From Edolisoma coerulescens (taxonomy: Eukaryota; Chordata; Aves; Passeriformes; Campephagidae), in contig VWZW01002470.1 of the NCBI GenBank assembly GCA_013397115.1, positions 1,838,403-1,902,402 of the forward strand: a stretch of 64,000 nucleotides of DNA, written 5' to 3'. The translations under genes were made by a program, and so were the position numbers. The stretch's first letter is position 1, and each line of letters begins with the position of its first letter. Below, one piece after another: positions 1 to 9,880 of this stretch. Below the pieces are notes generated by a model. The model was not told the origin of the DNA and did no database searches. It saw nothing but the letters and a program-made list of their open reading frames with translations.

Positions 1-699
1 TGTAGAGCAGCATCCTTGGAAATCACTGTGCATGAATTAAGGAAGTTTCAATCAAGATCAAAATTTGGGTGACATCACAAAGATATGAAGACCATAACTC
101 TCTGTCAGCAAAAGGAACACTGGTGAAACCATTTAATCAGAGTTTCACAAACACTCTGGACAAGGACCCAACTTAACCTACTGCATATTTAGGATAAAAT
201 AAAGTTCTAAGCCATCCTGCAAAACAGGTCAGATTTTTTTATTCTGTTTCATAAACACAACCAGAAATCCTGGACTCAATTGTCTGTCCCTGGTAACTGC
301 TGTAGCAGGAAAATCTCAAAATCTCTCCACCTTTTCACGTTTGGTGCTCAGCCCCAATGGGTCAGGAGCCAGCCCCTGGGGCTGGGTGGGCAGAGACAGG
401 ACAGATGTGCCCCTCGTGCTTCCAAATCGGAGAACATCAGTGTCAGCTCTGTGCTGCCCAGTTTCCCTTCTGGCAGCACATTCCCGGCTCAGAGGGACCG
501 CACAGATTATTTGGGATGCAGAACCAACACAGAAACCTTCACACAGAGCACAGACCCTGCCCTCCCTTTCTGTTTGGTGAACTGGGATTTCCTCTGAGTG
601 CTGACAAAATCTCTTGGATTAAAGGGACTGCAGCAGCCTTTAATGTAAAGCTTGAAACTAATATTTATGATTGAGCCTGCTTTTAGGGATTTTTGAAGT
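1..699. other. Non-coding sequence, no gene seen
   Basis: Mixed-composition DNA. The largest open frames (about 105 codons, between 280 and 674) overlap each other in different frames and match nothing recognisable. No repeat or RNA gene was identified. The segment ends where CR1-like sequence begins. Confidence 0.7.
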
Positions 700-783
700 A
701 AATTAAGGATTTGCACTGTTAGTTTTACAGTTGGACTTGATGATCTTAAGAGTCTTTTCCACATGAAATGATTCCATGATTCC
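700..783 (+). mobile_element. CR1 LINE, diverged 3'-end fragment
   Basis: The sequence reads GTTGGACTTGATGATCTTAA, then a diverged 'GTCTTTTCC', and ends ATGATTCCATGATTCC. This is the order seen at the 3' end of avian CR1 LINEs: GGACTNGATGATCTT, a GGTCTNTTCCAACC-like block, then a short ATTCTATGATTC-type microsatellite tail. Only the last ~80 bp are recognisable and the TTCCAACC core is mutated, so this is an old, 5'-truncated copy. CR1 normally inserts as short 3' pieces without a target-site duplication. The left boundary is approximate. Confidence 0.72.
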
Positions 784-1419
784 CCACACACTTTCCAGAA
801 AAGCCCCCACAGAGCAGTAATTAATTGTGGTGTTGTAGGGAATCACAGCAAAGAGAAGATGCAGGGGTTGGAAGTGTCCTCTGGTCTCGTGAAGGACTCA
901 TTTCCTGGCCTCCCACAGTGTTACCCACTATCACTAACACAATATTTTAAGAAGCTTTTCCCCCTCCTTAAACTGACTGCAAAGAACGTTTTTGTGTTGC
1001 TCTAAATTGGGAACTAATATGAAATGGAATGAGCAAAGTGAGAAAGTTTGGTGTCAGATATTTTACCTATGTCTTCCTAGAAATCCAGAAGAGTTTTCTG
1101 TGATTTAGTGCAATTAATTAAATAGATATACTCAGAGAACTTCATGTGGTAGCTATGAAGGAGGCAGTCTTGTTAATCCAGACTGAGATGAAATTGCCCT
1201 TTAAATATTATTAAAATTCTTTTAAATCATTTTTCTTACTCACAGCTGCATTTCCATTCTTTAGTTAAACACACTGGCAAAGTATTAAAATAGAACATCC
1301 TTTTTTTTGGTAATAATTATAATGATGCATTTTTGCCATTTGAGTCAAGACAGTTTCTGCAGAGTATTATAAATGATTTTTCTCCAATTCCAAATAAATT
1401 CCCAATGGACACACCCGGG
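784..1419. other. Non-coding sequence, nothing recognised
   Basis: AT-moderate sequence with no gene or clear repeat. Around 838-885 a 'GGAATCACAG...GGGGTTGGAAG' string faintly recalls a reverse-strand CR1 tail, but it is too short and diverged to call. Confidence 0.65.
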
Positions 1420-1442
1420 GTGTTCCCAGCCACTGGGAACAC
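1420..1442. repeat. Perfect 9-bp inverted repeat (hairpin)
   Basis: GTGTTCCCA at 1420-1428 and TGGGAACAC at 1434-1442 are exact reverse complements around a 5-base loop (GCCAC). A single stem this short has no assigned function. It could be a palindromic transcription-factor site or a chance palindrome. Confidence 0.7.
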
Positions 1443-4400
1443 TGGTGTCCCAGAGGACACTTCACTGCAGGGGTGCAAACTGAGACTGCCACTGATGCAC
1501 AGACCGGTGCTCTGACCTGCTCCAAGGCTCTGGGCAGGCAAATTCCAGCAACACATCCTGATTCCAGCTGAGAGGGAGGTGTGGCTGAGCCTCCCACCCT
1601 GAACTTTGTCCATGCTTTGCCCTCTCCCAGCTCCTTTCCTCCCACATCCTCAGCTCTGGGCAGCACAGATTTGGTGGGGCTGGGGAGAGGGGAGTCACGG
1701 AGAAGCGATAACAAGCACCTCAGATAACAGAAATGTGACACTTGTGGAGACTTTATCCAGCCAAATCTATTCCATTTCCAGCAAAGCAGCCAATCCAACG
1801 GCCGGGGCAATCGAGCAGCCTGAGGGATGCAGCCCCTGGCTCCCCAGCCTCAAACACTGCAATGGTTCAAGGCAGAGATAACCCAGTTCCAGTCCCTGGC
1901 AAAACCTCTTCAGCTGCTCATCACTCAGATGCATTTTTGAATTCCTGAGCAGTGTAGGAAGCAGCAGTAAAGCTCGTAGTTTATGCCTGGCCCAGCTACA
2001 AATGGAGACAAGCTATTACTCTCTCTTTCCAAGAATTCATTCAGTTGAATCCAATTTTGAAAGCTTTGGAGAATAATTTGAAATATAAGGAATTTCGGGT
2101 TCCTTCTGAGCCTTCACAGTGCCTTGACACTTGTCAGTGGCTTGGAGGCTACAAATTCAAGCAGAACTAATGGCAAAACTGCTTCTTTGATTACATTGGG
2201 AAGGTGTAGCTTGTGTAAGCAAATATCTGTCAAACATTCCCACTTCTGTGAAGCTCTTGCAGATACTTACTTCAAGTGGAAGTATTTTTAGTATAATTGC
2301 CATTAAATGAATTATAGGAAGCCAATAAAATTTTATAACCAATGAAAAATATTGCCACTTTACATCATTAAAATGATTTTTAGAACTGCTGCGATCGCGT
2401 TTTTGCCTATATATTGTCTGTCAATACATCTGAGATTCATAAAAGCAGGCCAGTTTCACAGAACACTTGAAATCCAGTTTATGTGCAGCCAGAGACATTT
2501 TATACCCTGCAATATGTGCTTTCCATTCTCCAGTCGTGCCACACACACATTTTGGGAACACAGAGCTTTTCCCTGCATTCTCAGCAATGTCACCCAGCAG
2601 TGGCCCTGCACCAGACACAGCTCTCAGCCCACACAGGGTGGCTGTGGAGCCACAGCAGAACTCCTGGGAGATCAGCACGGAGTTACACCTGGAGATGTTG
2701 TCTCCAGCAGCCACAGATGATCTTCCCCATCACAAACACCACTGGTGTTTCCAGGGAGGGCAGAGTAGAAGTTCCACCCCCAGCCTGTCCCTGCCTTCCC
2801 ACTCACTCAGGCAACAGCCAACCCCTCAGGATGGCCAGGACAAAGAGGTGGCAGAGAAACCCCCCCATAACCTGATGTCCACTGCTCTCTGTCACCCATA
2901 GCCAACCCAGAACTCTGTTTATAAACCACGCAGAACTGATTTTCTTCAGTATTTTTTGGCTGGTCATGGACCATTGGCTCAATAATTTGACAGTTTAATT
3001 CCCAGGAGAACAGGGAGGCAGAGGAACCACCCCAGAGCAGTAATGAGTGCAGGGAGACACGGGATTTGGATGAGTGGCCCATCAATGGTTTTGCCACGCT
3101 GGCCAAGGGCAATCTCAAAAAACAAGTAAAAACCAATCCACAGCACTAAACACAGCAAGAAAATGAAATTTGTCAGTGTTATTTTGCACAACAGCCAACT
3201 TCAATATCTAAGCTCAGCAGTGATGGCTGGGGTTGCATTTGGACTCTCTTTCAGTGAGCAGAGAAGTGACTGACCCCTGTCTCTGCTGGTGTAAATGACC
3301 AGCAAAGGCTGTAAAGATGCAAAGAAGAGGGACATCAGCAGGCAAGGGAAGGCCCAAGCCACGTCCATGGAATCAACAGCCAAAAAAAACCCCAAACAAA
3401 CACCCAGCATCCTCCCCCAAAAACAAGCCCCTGAGAAGAAACACAAGGCATGTTTTTAAATGAATTAATTCTCTTCTCTGCTGCTGATTTCCTCCTTGGC
3501 TCTGCAGTGATTCTGTTATCAGGCTTCCCTAATGACACAGAAAAATAAATTCCAGTTTGCCATTCTTTCCCTTCAGATAATCTGCTCTAATTGAGTGTTT
3601 TACTGAGCAATCAATTGTACTTCACTCACTTTCCTGGGCTTGAATTACAGAATTAGAAGGAAAAGAAAAGCTTGCTTCTTCAGACCACACTGCTTTGGTC
3701 CTAGTGCTAGGATGAAGTTCACCATGGGCAAAGGATTCCTTTGCAACATTTAAGCCCCATCCTGAGCAGGTAAAAGGAGACCCTGTGCTCATCTTCTGCA
3801 CAGGATTGGAGCCATCCCTTCTTCACAGCCAGTTCTGAGTAGTTCTGGAGAACTCGGCACCATCCCCACAGGAAGGGCAGCTCCCACAGAAGCACTGAGG
3901 GCTGTCCCACTCCAGCCTGGATGTGGTTCTGTCCCCTGTGGCAGCCACTGCAAAACCCCTCGGGAAGCACAGAGCAAACAAGAGGGTGAAGGAAGAGCTG
4001 GAGTCCAACCGAGCATTGCTGTGTGATTTACACCCAACAGGCATCACACAGAAGATGCCATATTTATGATTTAATAGTCTGCTATGTAAAAGTTAGAATT
4101 AGCTTCCAATGCATCCTATTAGTGAGGCTGCAATGTGTCCAGTTAATGTGTGAAGGCATTTTTAATATTAGCTCTGGCTACAATTGCCCATCTAATTGAA
4201 TGGAGAGGGGGGAAAAAAAAAAAAGGAGTTTGTAAATCTGCCACCACAATGGCCAGTTACAGGGTTTTTTATGGCTCTCTTGTAATGGAAACATCAAATC
4301 CATGGGTAAGCACTGTGACTGTGGGTAAAAGACATCAGTTTATTAGAGTATGTAAAGAACCAGAATAAGCTCCTCAGTCTCACATCCCTCCCAGTTCTTT

Positions 4401-5323
4401 ACTGCACCAGAGCAGCAGAAAGGGATGGCTTTGGCCTTTCTGGAATGTGCAGTACAATCTGATAAATGGTATTTGTCTCTCACTGCTGCTGGCAGACAGC
4501 CAGCTTTGGGAATGCCAGCTTAAACATTTGCCTGAAGAATCCACGTAAAGCACAACATTGGGTTGTGCTGGCAGCTGTCAGACCAGGTACCCCCCTGTGA
4601 CTGGATGATCACAAGTTAAAAGTGTATTCACATAAGAAGGTTGTGGGATTTTTGTACTGGTTGAAGTAAAAGCTACTGGAAGATCGCCTCAGAGAAGTAA
4701 TTATTCTGTAAAATTTACCAGCATGAGGTTCAGCTTGGCTTGCCCATCACTCTAATGATAAAGCTGTGCATTCACCCTCACCTGAAAGATTCAGTGGGCT
4801 GTTTATTGTCTGGCTGTCAGCTCTGGAACATACTGGAACACAATAATCAAGCAGATTTGAAACTGCTGCCTCTCATTATGTATTTTCCATTACAGGGCAA
4901 GAATATTTAATTGCTTTCATTTAGTCCATTTGCTTCAGGATCTTTGAAAGTACCAGTGAATGTGAAAGTCCAAGGATGACAGTATTTGCTTTGCAAACAG
5001 CAGACTTCAATGATTAAATGGTCTGAAAATAATTTACAGTATGATTTTTTTCTTTATGCCTGTATCCCCTGCCTGTTACTGGAAGTCCTGTCAGACATGG
5101 ACAGTTTCTCATCATGGGGTCTACTGCAAAATAACAGAGGTGGAAAAGACAGGACACCTGATGCAGCAGGCTCTCCAACAGACTGTCCACTTCTCTTGGG
5201 TTGTAAGTCTCCAGGACAGGGAGCTGAATGTCTCTGTAATAGTATTTAAAGGCAGGGGTAAGGAGGAACAAAACCAGGAGAGATTTTGCTTGAGAGACAG
5301 GAAAGGACAATACCTTCTTTAAA
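1443..5323. other. Non-coding sequence with low-complexity tracts
   Basis: No gene recognised. Chance open frames reach about 147 codons (1367-1810, minus strand) and 144 codons (2467-2901, plus strand); they overlap other frames and resemble no family. Low-complexity stretches are an A/C-rich run near 3379-3425 and a G6A12 run near 4205-4224. A GCGATCGC palindrome occurs near 2391-2398, which is unusual in CpG-poor DNA but isolated. Confidence 0.65.
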
Positions 5324-5350
5324 AGCAGGTATATTAAAATGATACCTGCT
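5324..5350. repeat. Perfect 9-bp inverted repeat with 9-base loop
   Basis: AGCAGGTAT at 5324-5332 pairs exactly with ATACCTGCT at 5342-5350; the 9-base loop is AT-rich. The stem contains CAGGTA/TACCTG, an E-box-like ZEB-type core in inverted copies. Regulatory meaning is conjecture. It is too short for a microRNA precursor. Confidence 0.65.
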
Positions 5351-7918
5351 CTGCCTTTGTACCAAGCTGCTCACAGAATTATTTAAAAGGAACAAGCCAT
5401 TTTAGTTAGCTCTCCCTGGACTCAGGAATGTGTGGGTCCCACGTGGGGAGGGAGCAGAGAGAAATAAATATATATATATACTTAAATGAAGAGCAGGCTG
5501 GCCTTGTTGCCAGCTCTCTCAGCTCTGCCTTAATCACTTTGAAGAATACAAGTCCACAGTGACCTCTGTTGTTCCTTTCATATTGGAGATTAAAAGATGA
5601 AGCCCTGGTTGTGCAGCTGGTGAACACGCTGCGAGCAAGGAAATCAATGACTCTTTCAGACAGGTCTCTGTGCAAAAAAGGGTTATCAGACATGAAATAA
5701 TTAATTTTAATTCAACTGTTTAAAAATAGACACTACAAAAAGAGAAATGGCCTTCCTTTCTAAAAAAACAAGGCAAATGGATTTTTTTTAAAAGCCAGAA
5801 AATCAGATGCCTCTCATTTTAGAATAGATATTCAATTATATATTTTTTTCCACTTCTCTTCTGTACATATACTTCTTTCAGGCACTAAATCTGCTGTGGG
5901 ACAATGTCAGGTAGTCCCCTGCATACTCTGATGCTCTACAGGTTCTCGAGGGTCCCTGTCACCATCACCACATCACACAGAGCCTGGGAGCAGCGGGGGC
6001 TCACACACAGGAACCTGTCCAAAGGCAGCTCCACAGGCTGGAGGAGGATTAGAGCAGGTACTTCTGATATGTTGAACAGGCACATATTGCATCAGCACCT
6101 GCAGCTTCTCCGGGGGCTCCAGCTGAGGGCTGCCAGGAGAACACACAGCATCGTCCCAAAGCACAGACACAGACCCAGGACAGAGCAAATCCCACATCAC
6201 ACCGAGTGTCCTGCCTCAGCCAGGAGGGAATATATGGCAATAAACCTACAAAAACTGAAATCTGCATTGCCTGCACACCCTGCTAGTCATGCAAAGGCTG
6301 CAGCATGCAGGGGTGGGACACCAGGGCTGGCCTCAGCACTGGGGCTGGAAATCAAATTATCCAACAGCCTGACACCTTCTGCACGGCTGAGGTTTAAAAG
6401 TCAGCACCATCTGAACTTGGAGCTGGACCAAAGTCATTTGAATGCTCCAGCCACGTTCCCTGCAAGGGGAGCCTTTGAGGGCTCGTTTGCCTTCTGTGCC
6501 ATCCCAAGCTGCTCAGGAGCGATAAGCAATTCCGCATGAAAAGGAGCTCAAGACACTATTTATTTTTCCTTCATGTGTAACAATAACAAACTGTATATTG
6601 ATCCCTTTTTCTGGAAAATAGCCTCCATTTGTGACTCAGGAATTGCAGCCAGGTTAATTGCACAGTGCAGTTTGCTGTTTGACCTTCTATTTTTATCTTT
6701 CATGGCCATTTCTACAGTTCCTCCAGGGAGCACCAGATGTTTGAGTAGATGATACCACACAACTGGATAGAGGGAAGCAAACAGCAATGAACTTCTGTAA
6801 ACAGTGAGCAAAACTGAGCAATGGAAGAATTTACCAGCAGTCCTCGGGCTGGATCTCACATGTCCCACATGGATAGAGACCAATTTATTTATTTAAACAC
6901 AGAAACAAAAACAAGCTCAGGAAAATGCCGTAAATAACTCATTGTATGAGTGAAAGTCACACTGAACAGAACCAGACCCTGGGAGTGTGAGTGGGTTTCC
7001 TACTGTTCGTGCCTGTAGGAAAACAGTCCTCCTGTTCCTAGCCCAGGAACTCCACCAGGACAGCTGGGAGGGAGCACTGCAGGGGAAGGTATCAATGGAT
7101 CCAGGAAATGCTCCTTAAAATACATCAACACTGAACCTTACAACTCCAACCTGGGTCTATTTACCAGTGCACTTCTTCCCATTTGGAAGTTATCCAAAGG
7201 CTTGGATTTTCTTATGCATGCTCTCACTGCTCAGGAGTCTCCAAGCCCCTGCTTTTCCCTGCAGCTTTGCAGCTCTAGATGTGATGCTCATTGCCTGACC
7301 CCCTCTCTGGGGCACAAACTGTTCTGTGAACACGAGGAGAACTGATGGAGTGCTGTAACTGATTATGTGAGATTGTCTGGCATCAACTATTGCTCAAATC
7401 CAGTTACATAAGACTCTGAAGCATTTAGAATGACTAAAAATACCCCCCCTCCTCCAGCTGGTTCCTCTCTGAACCTTTATCATCCGGCACCACGATGACA
7501 ATGGTGGGACAGAGGCTGTTGTCAGATAGAGCCTGGGTGCAGAGGGAGGCTGTGAAACCACCTCCCATCAGCACTGCTGCACACTGGAGTGAACAGAACA
7601 CCCAGAAAATTATATATATATATATATCAAATTATCAATTCATTGTTAGAGTTTGCAGGCTGATTAACAAAGGCAATGAATGCTTGGCACCGCCTTGAGC
7701 TGCTCCTGCTCTGGGATACAACACTCCCAGTTACTCATCACTGTATGCCAGCGGGGCAAATCCTCCAGGAATGAACGGTACTACAGTGTGCAGGAACGGC
7801 AGTCAGGGTACTTCAACCTCCAAGAAAGTTAAAATAACCAAAGAACCCAGCACAGGACCCTTGTTTGTCATTCCCCACCAGCACTGCTGCTGTGCTGGAG
7901 TCCTGCCCTGCTTTTGTG
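5351..7918. other. Non-coding sequence with short TA microsatellites
   Basis: Contains (TA)6 at 5469-5480 and about (TA)8.5 at 7611-7627. The longest open frame in the whole window (211 codons, 5904-6539, plus) lies here in a GC-richer patch. Its translation shows no domain, signal peptide or membrane segment that I recognise, and two opposite-strand frames run through the same DNA, so it is treated as chance. Confidence 0.65.
7915..7918. repeat. Left target-site duplication (TGTG) of the solo LTR
   Basis: TGTG immediately precedes the LTR's terminal TG and is repeated directly after its terminal CA at 8541-8544. It is low in complexity, so the support is moderate. Confidence 0.55.
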
Positions 7919-8391
7919 TGTTATAAATGCATATTATAAGGTTGGCTTTTCGCAAATATGAAGATAAATAGTATATAGTGTTAGGAATGCTTTTTGCTGT
8001 GTGGATGTAGTTTTCTTTCTTTTAGCAAAGCTTAGCAAGTGTGTTTCAACTGCCCGGACGGGTGAGATAACTTCCAAGTGGACGAGGGAATGGGGCCCAG
8101 AGACTATTATCAACTCGCTGCGTAAAGTACAGAGGGACCCAGAGCTCCTATCAGTGCTCCACGGAGAGACCTGAAGCCATTATCAGCATTAATCGTGAAG
8201 GACGAAGAGGCCACGCTGTTATCAACCATAACGGTCTGGGGAATTAAAAGGACCAAGCCCAGAATCAAGACAAATAAAAACCACAAGACCAAGAAATGCG
8301 CATGCTCTAAAAAGGCGGACCCAAGGCGTGGCCATGCAGAATACTTCTCGGAAAATATTGAATATGCAGCAAGGACAGACAGTAAAAATGG

Positions 8392-8399
8392 TATAAAAA
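8392..8399 (+). promoter_or_regulatory. LTR TATA box
   Basis: TATAAAAA sits about 150 bp before the LTR end and about 100 bp before the poly-A signal. This is where a retroviral core promoter should be, and it predicts the U3/R boundary near 8420-8430. The LTR could drive rightward transcription into the flanking DNA, but whether it is active cannot be read from the sequence. Confidence 0.65.
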
Positions 8400-8494
8400 G
8401 GGACTACCCCGGACATCAGGTGTGCTCTTGGCAGAGTGCCAAGGCACCCGGCCGTTACCTCTTTGCTTTATTTTATGTCTCTTATTGTCTCTTT

Positions 8495-8500
8495 ATTAAA
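8495..8500 (+). terminator. LTR polyadenylation signal (ATTAAA)
   Basis: ATTAAA lies 40 bp before the LTR 3' end, in a T-rich context typical of an R/U5 region. With the TATA box at 8392 it implies a short R region of roughly 70-100 bp. Confidence 0.55.
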
Positions 8501-8540
8501 CTTTAAAACTCCCACAGGAGAGTGAACCTCGTTTTTCACA

Positions 8541-8544
8541 TGTG
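8541..8544. repeat. Right target-site duplication (TGTG) of the solo LTR
   Basis: This matches 7915-7918 and directly follows the terminal CACA of the LTR. It marks the right boundary of the insertion. Confidence 0.55.
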
Positions 8545-9853
8545 GAACTGGGAGCTCCTCTCCCAGGAATCCACGCTGGGGCTCAGCGCCCGGGCAGGCT
8601 CGGGTGACAGCTCCAGCCCTGCTCCGAGCAGGGCTCAGCCAGCAGTGGCACCTGCAAGGCCACAGCTCACCCAGAGCGGGTTTTCCTTTCCCCTGCACCT
8701 TGCACAGCTCCAAACACAACAGGGCAGCCAAGCTCTGGGAACCACCAGCACCCAAAGGCAAGGGGGCAGATGGATCCCACTCCTGATTTCCCAGTAAATC
8801 AGGAATTACACAGCATTCCAGGCCAATCCAGCAGTGAGGCACAGCAGTGCCTCTGCCTCCTCCCCCATAATGGCTCCACAGCATAACTACACCTCTAAGC
8901 CAGCAGGAGCAACGTTTGCCTCAATATTTTCCAGAAGGTGCATCACATTCTGTGATGGGAACAATTTAAATATTCCCCCTCGTGCAGGGATCCAGGACAA
9001 AGCTTCATGCACCAGATATCTCCTATTATTTTGAATTTCTGAGCTGAAGCAGGTCTGCTCCACCACAATGAACTGCACCCTTGGTGATCACTGGGAAGTG
9101 AGGAACTGTTTGATTATTTAAATGATGGGAGCTGAACAGGTATACCCAAAGTTAGGAGAAAATGCGTGTTCCTTTTGATATTAGTTTTATTTATTAATAA
9201 AAATCATCACGCTGTAATGTCATCTAAATTAGCCTCAATTAATTTGTGAATTAATCAGGTGTGTTCCTGGTAATTTCTTTCTCCTCTTACACTTTTCAAG
9301 AATCTTTAAATGATAAAAGGAATTTTAGTACAAAGAAATGAAGAGGTCTCTTTATAACAGACATTCAAGATAAGAATAGAATAGATACAGAAGACAGGAG
9401 GGTAAATCTCATCAAACTGCTTTGAAATCATGTATTTGAAGTCAATTATTATATCAAAGTCACTAAAAATCATTAAATATCCTCATTAGCCACTATTTTC
9501 GTTTTATTTTTGATTTTCAAAAGTGATAAAGGCTAATGGAATCTCAAGTTTTTCACCCCAACTCCAAACCATCCCCAGCACCAAGTTAGACTGTCTGGAC
9601 ACTGAAAGGGATTTATGACTGGGGAAATATTTCTGTAAACATTGTGTGTGTGCCTGGGCCTCAATTACACAAGAAACCTTTGAAGGCAAATTGAGCCTCT
9701 TCTAATTTTAGGTAGAGCTTTGTGGGCACCTGAAGAAGATCAGACCCCTGGGGATTAAGGGCTGTTGGTGTTTTGCAGCAGGGTGGATTTGAGTCACCAC
9801 CAAAAAGGAGCAAAACACAGAGCAACCAAAAGTCCCTGCACATCCCATCAGTG
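8545..9853. other. Non-coding flank right of the LTR
   Basis: The first ~300 bp are GC-richer; 9100-9500 is AT-rich and unstructured. No internal retroviral sequence continues from the LTR, which supports the solo-LTR reading. Opposite-strand frames up to 138 codons (8468-8884) overlap the LTR edge and look like chance. Confidence 0.65.
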
Positions 9854-9880
9854 CCCAGGGGGCCCTGGGTGACCCCAGGG
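9854..9880. repeat. Nested inverted repeats (two alternative hairpins)
   Basis: CCCAGGG (9854-9860), CCCTGGG (9863-9869) and CCCAGGG (9874-9880) occur in series. The middle arm can pair with the left arm (2-base spacer) or the right arm (4-base loop TGAC), giving mutually exclusive GC-rich stems. No function is implied. The region is C/G-run rich (GGGGG and CCCCC nearby). Confidence 0.7.

Larger units (their letters stand above)
7919..8540 (+). mobile_element. Solo LTR of an endogenous retrovirus
   Basis: A 622-bp block starts with TG (TGTTATAAATGC) and ends with CA (GTTTTTCACA). It is flanked by the 4-bp direct repeat TGTG (7915-7918 and 8541-8544), which fits a target-site duplication. Inside are a TATA box (TATAAAAA, 8392-8399) and, about 100 bp downstream, an ATTAAA poly-A signal (8495-8500). 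This is the expected U3-R-U5 order on the plus strand. The composition is more CpG-containing than the flanks, suggesting a fairly young insertion. No internal gag/pol/env sequence or primer-binding site follows, so it looks like a solo LTR left by LTR-LTR recombination. A 4-bp duplication points to a gammaretrovirus-like (class I) element, but four bases could match by chance. The family name is not assigned. Confidence 0.75.

Noticed and set aside
838..885. Possible reverse-strand CR1 tail (GGAATCACAG...GGTTGGAAG)
   Set aside because: Too short, with the key GGACCTCTGGAGATCATC block missing.
5904..6539. 211-codon open frame, the longest in the window
   Set aside because: No recognisable domain, irregular composition, two overlapping opposite-strand frames, no splice or promoter context. 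Expected by chance in GC-richer DNA.
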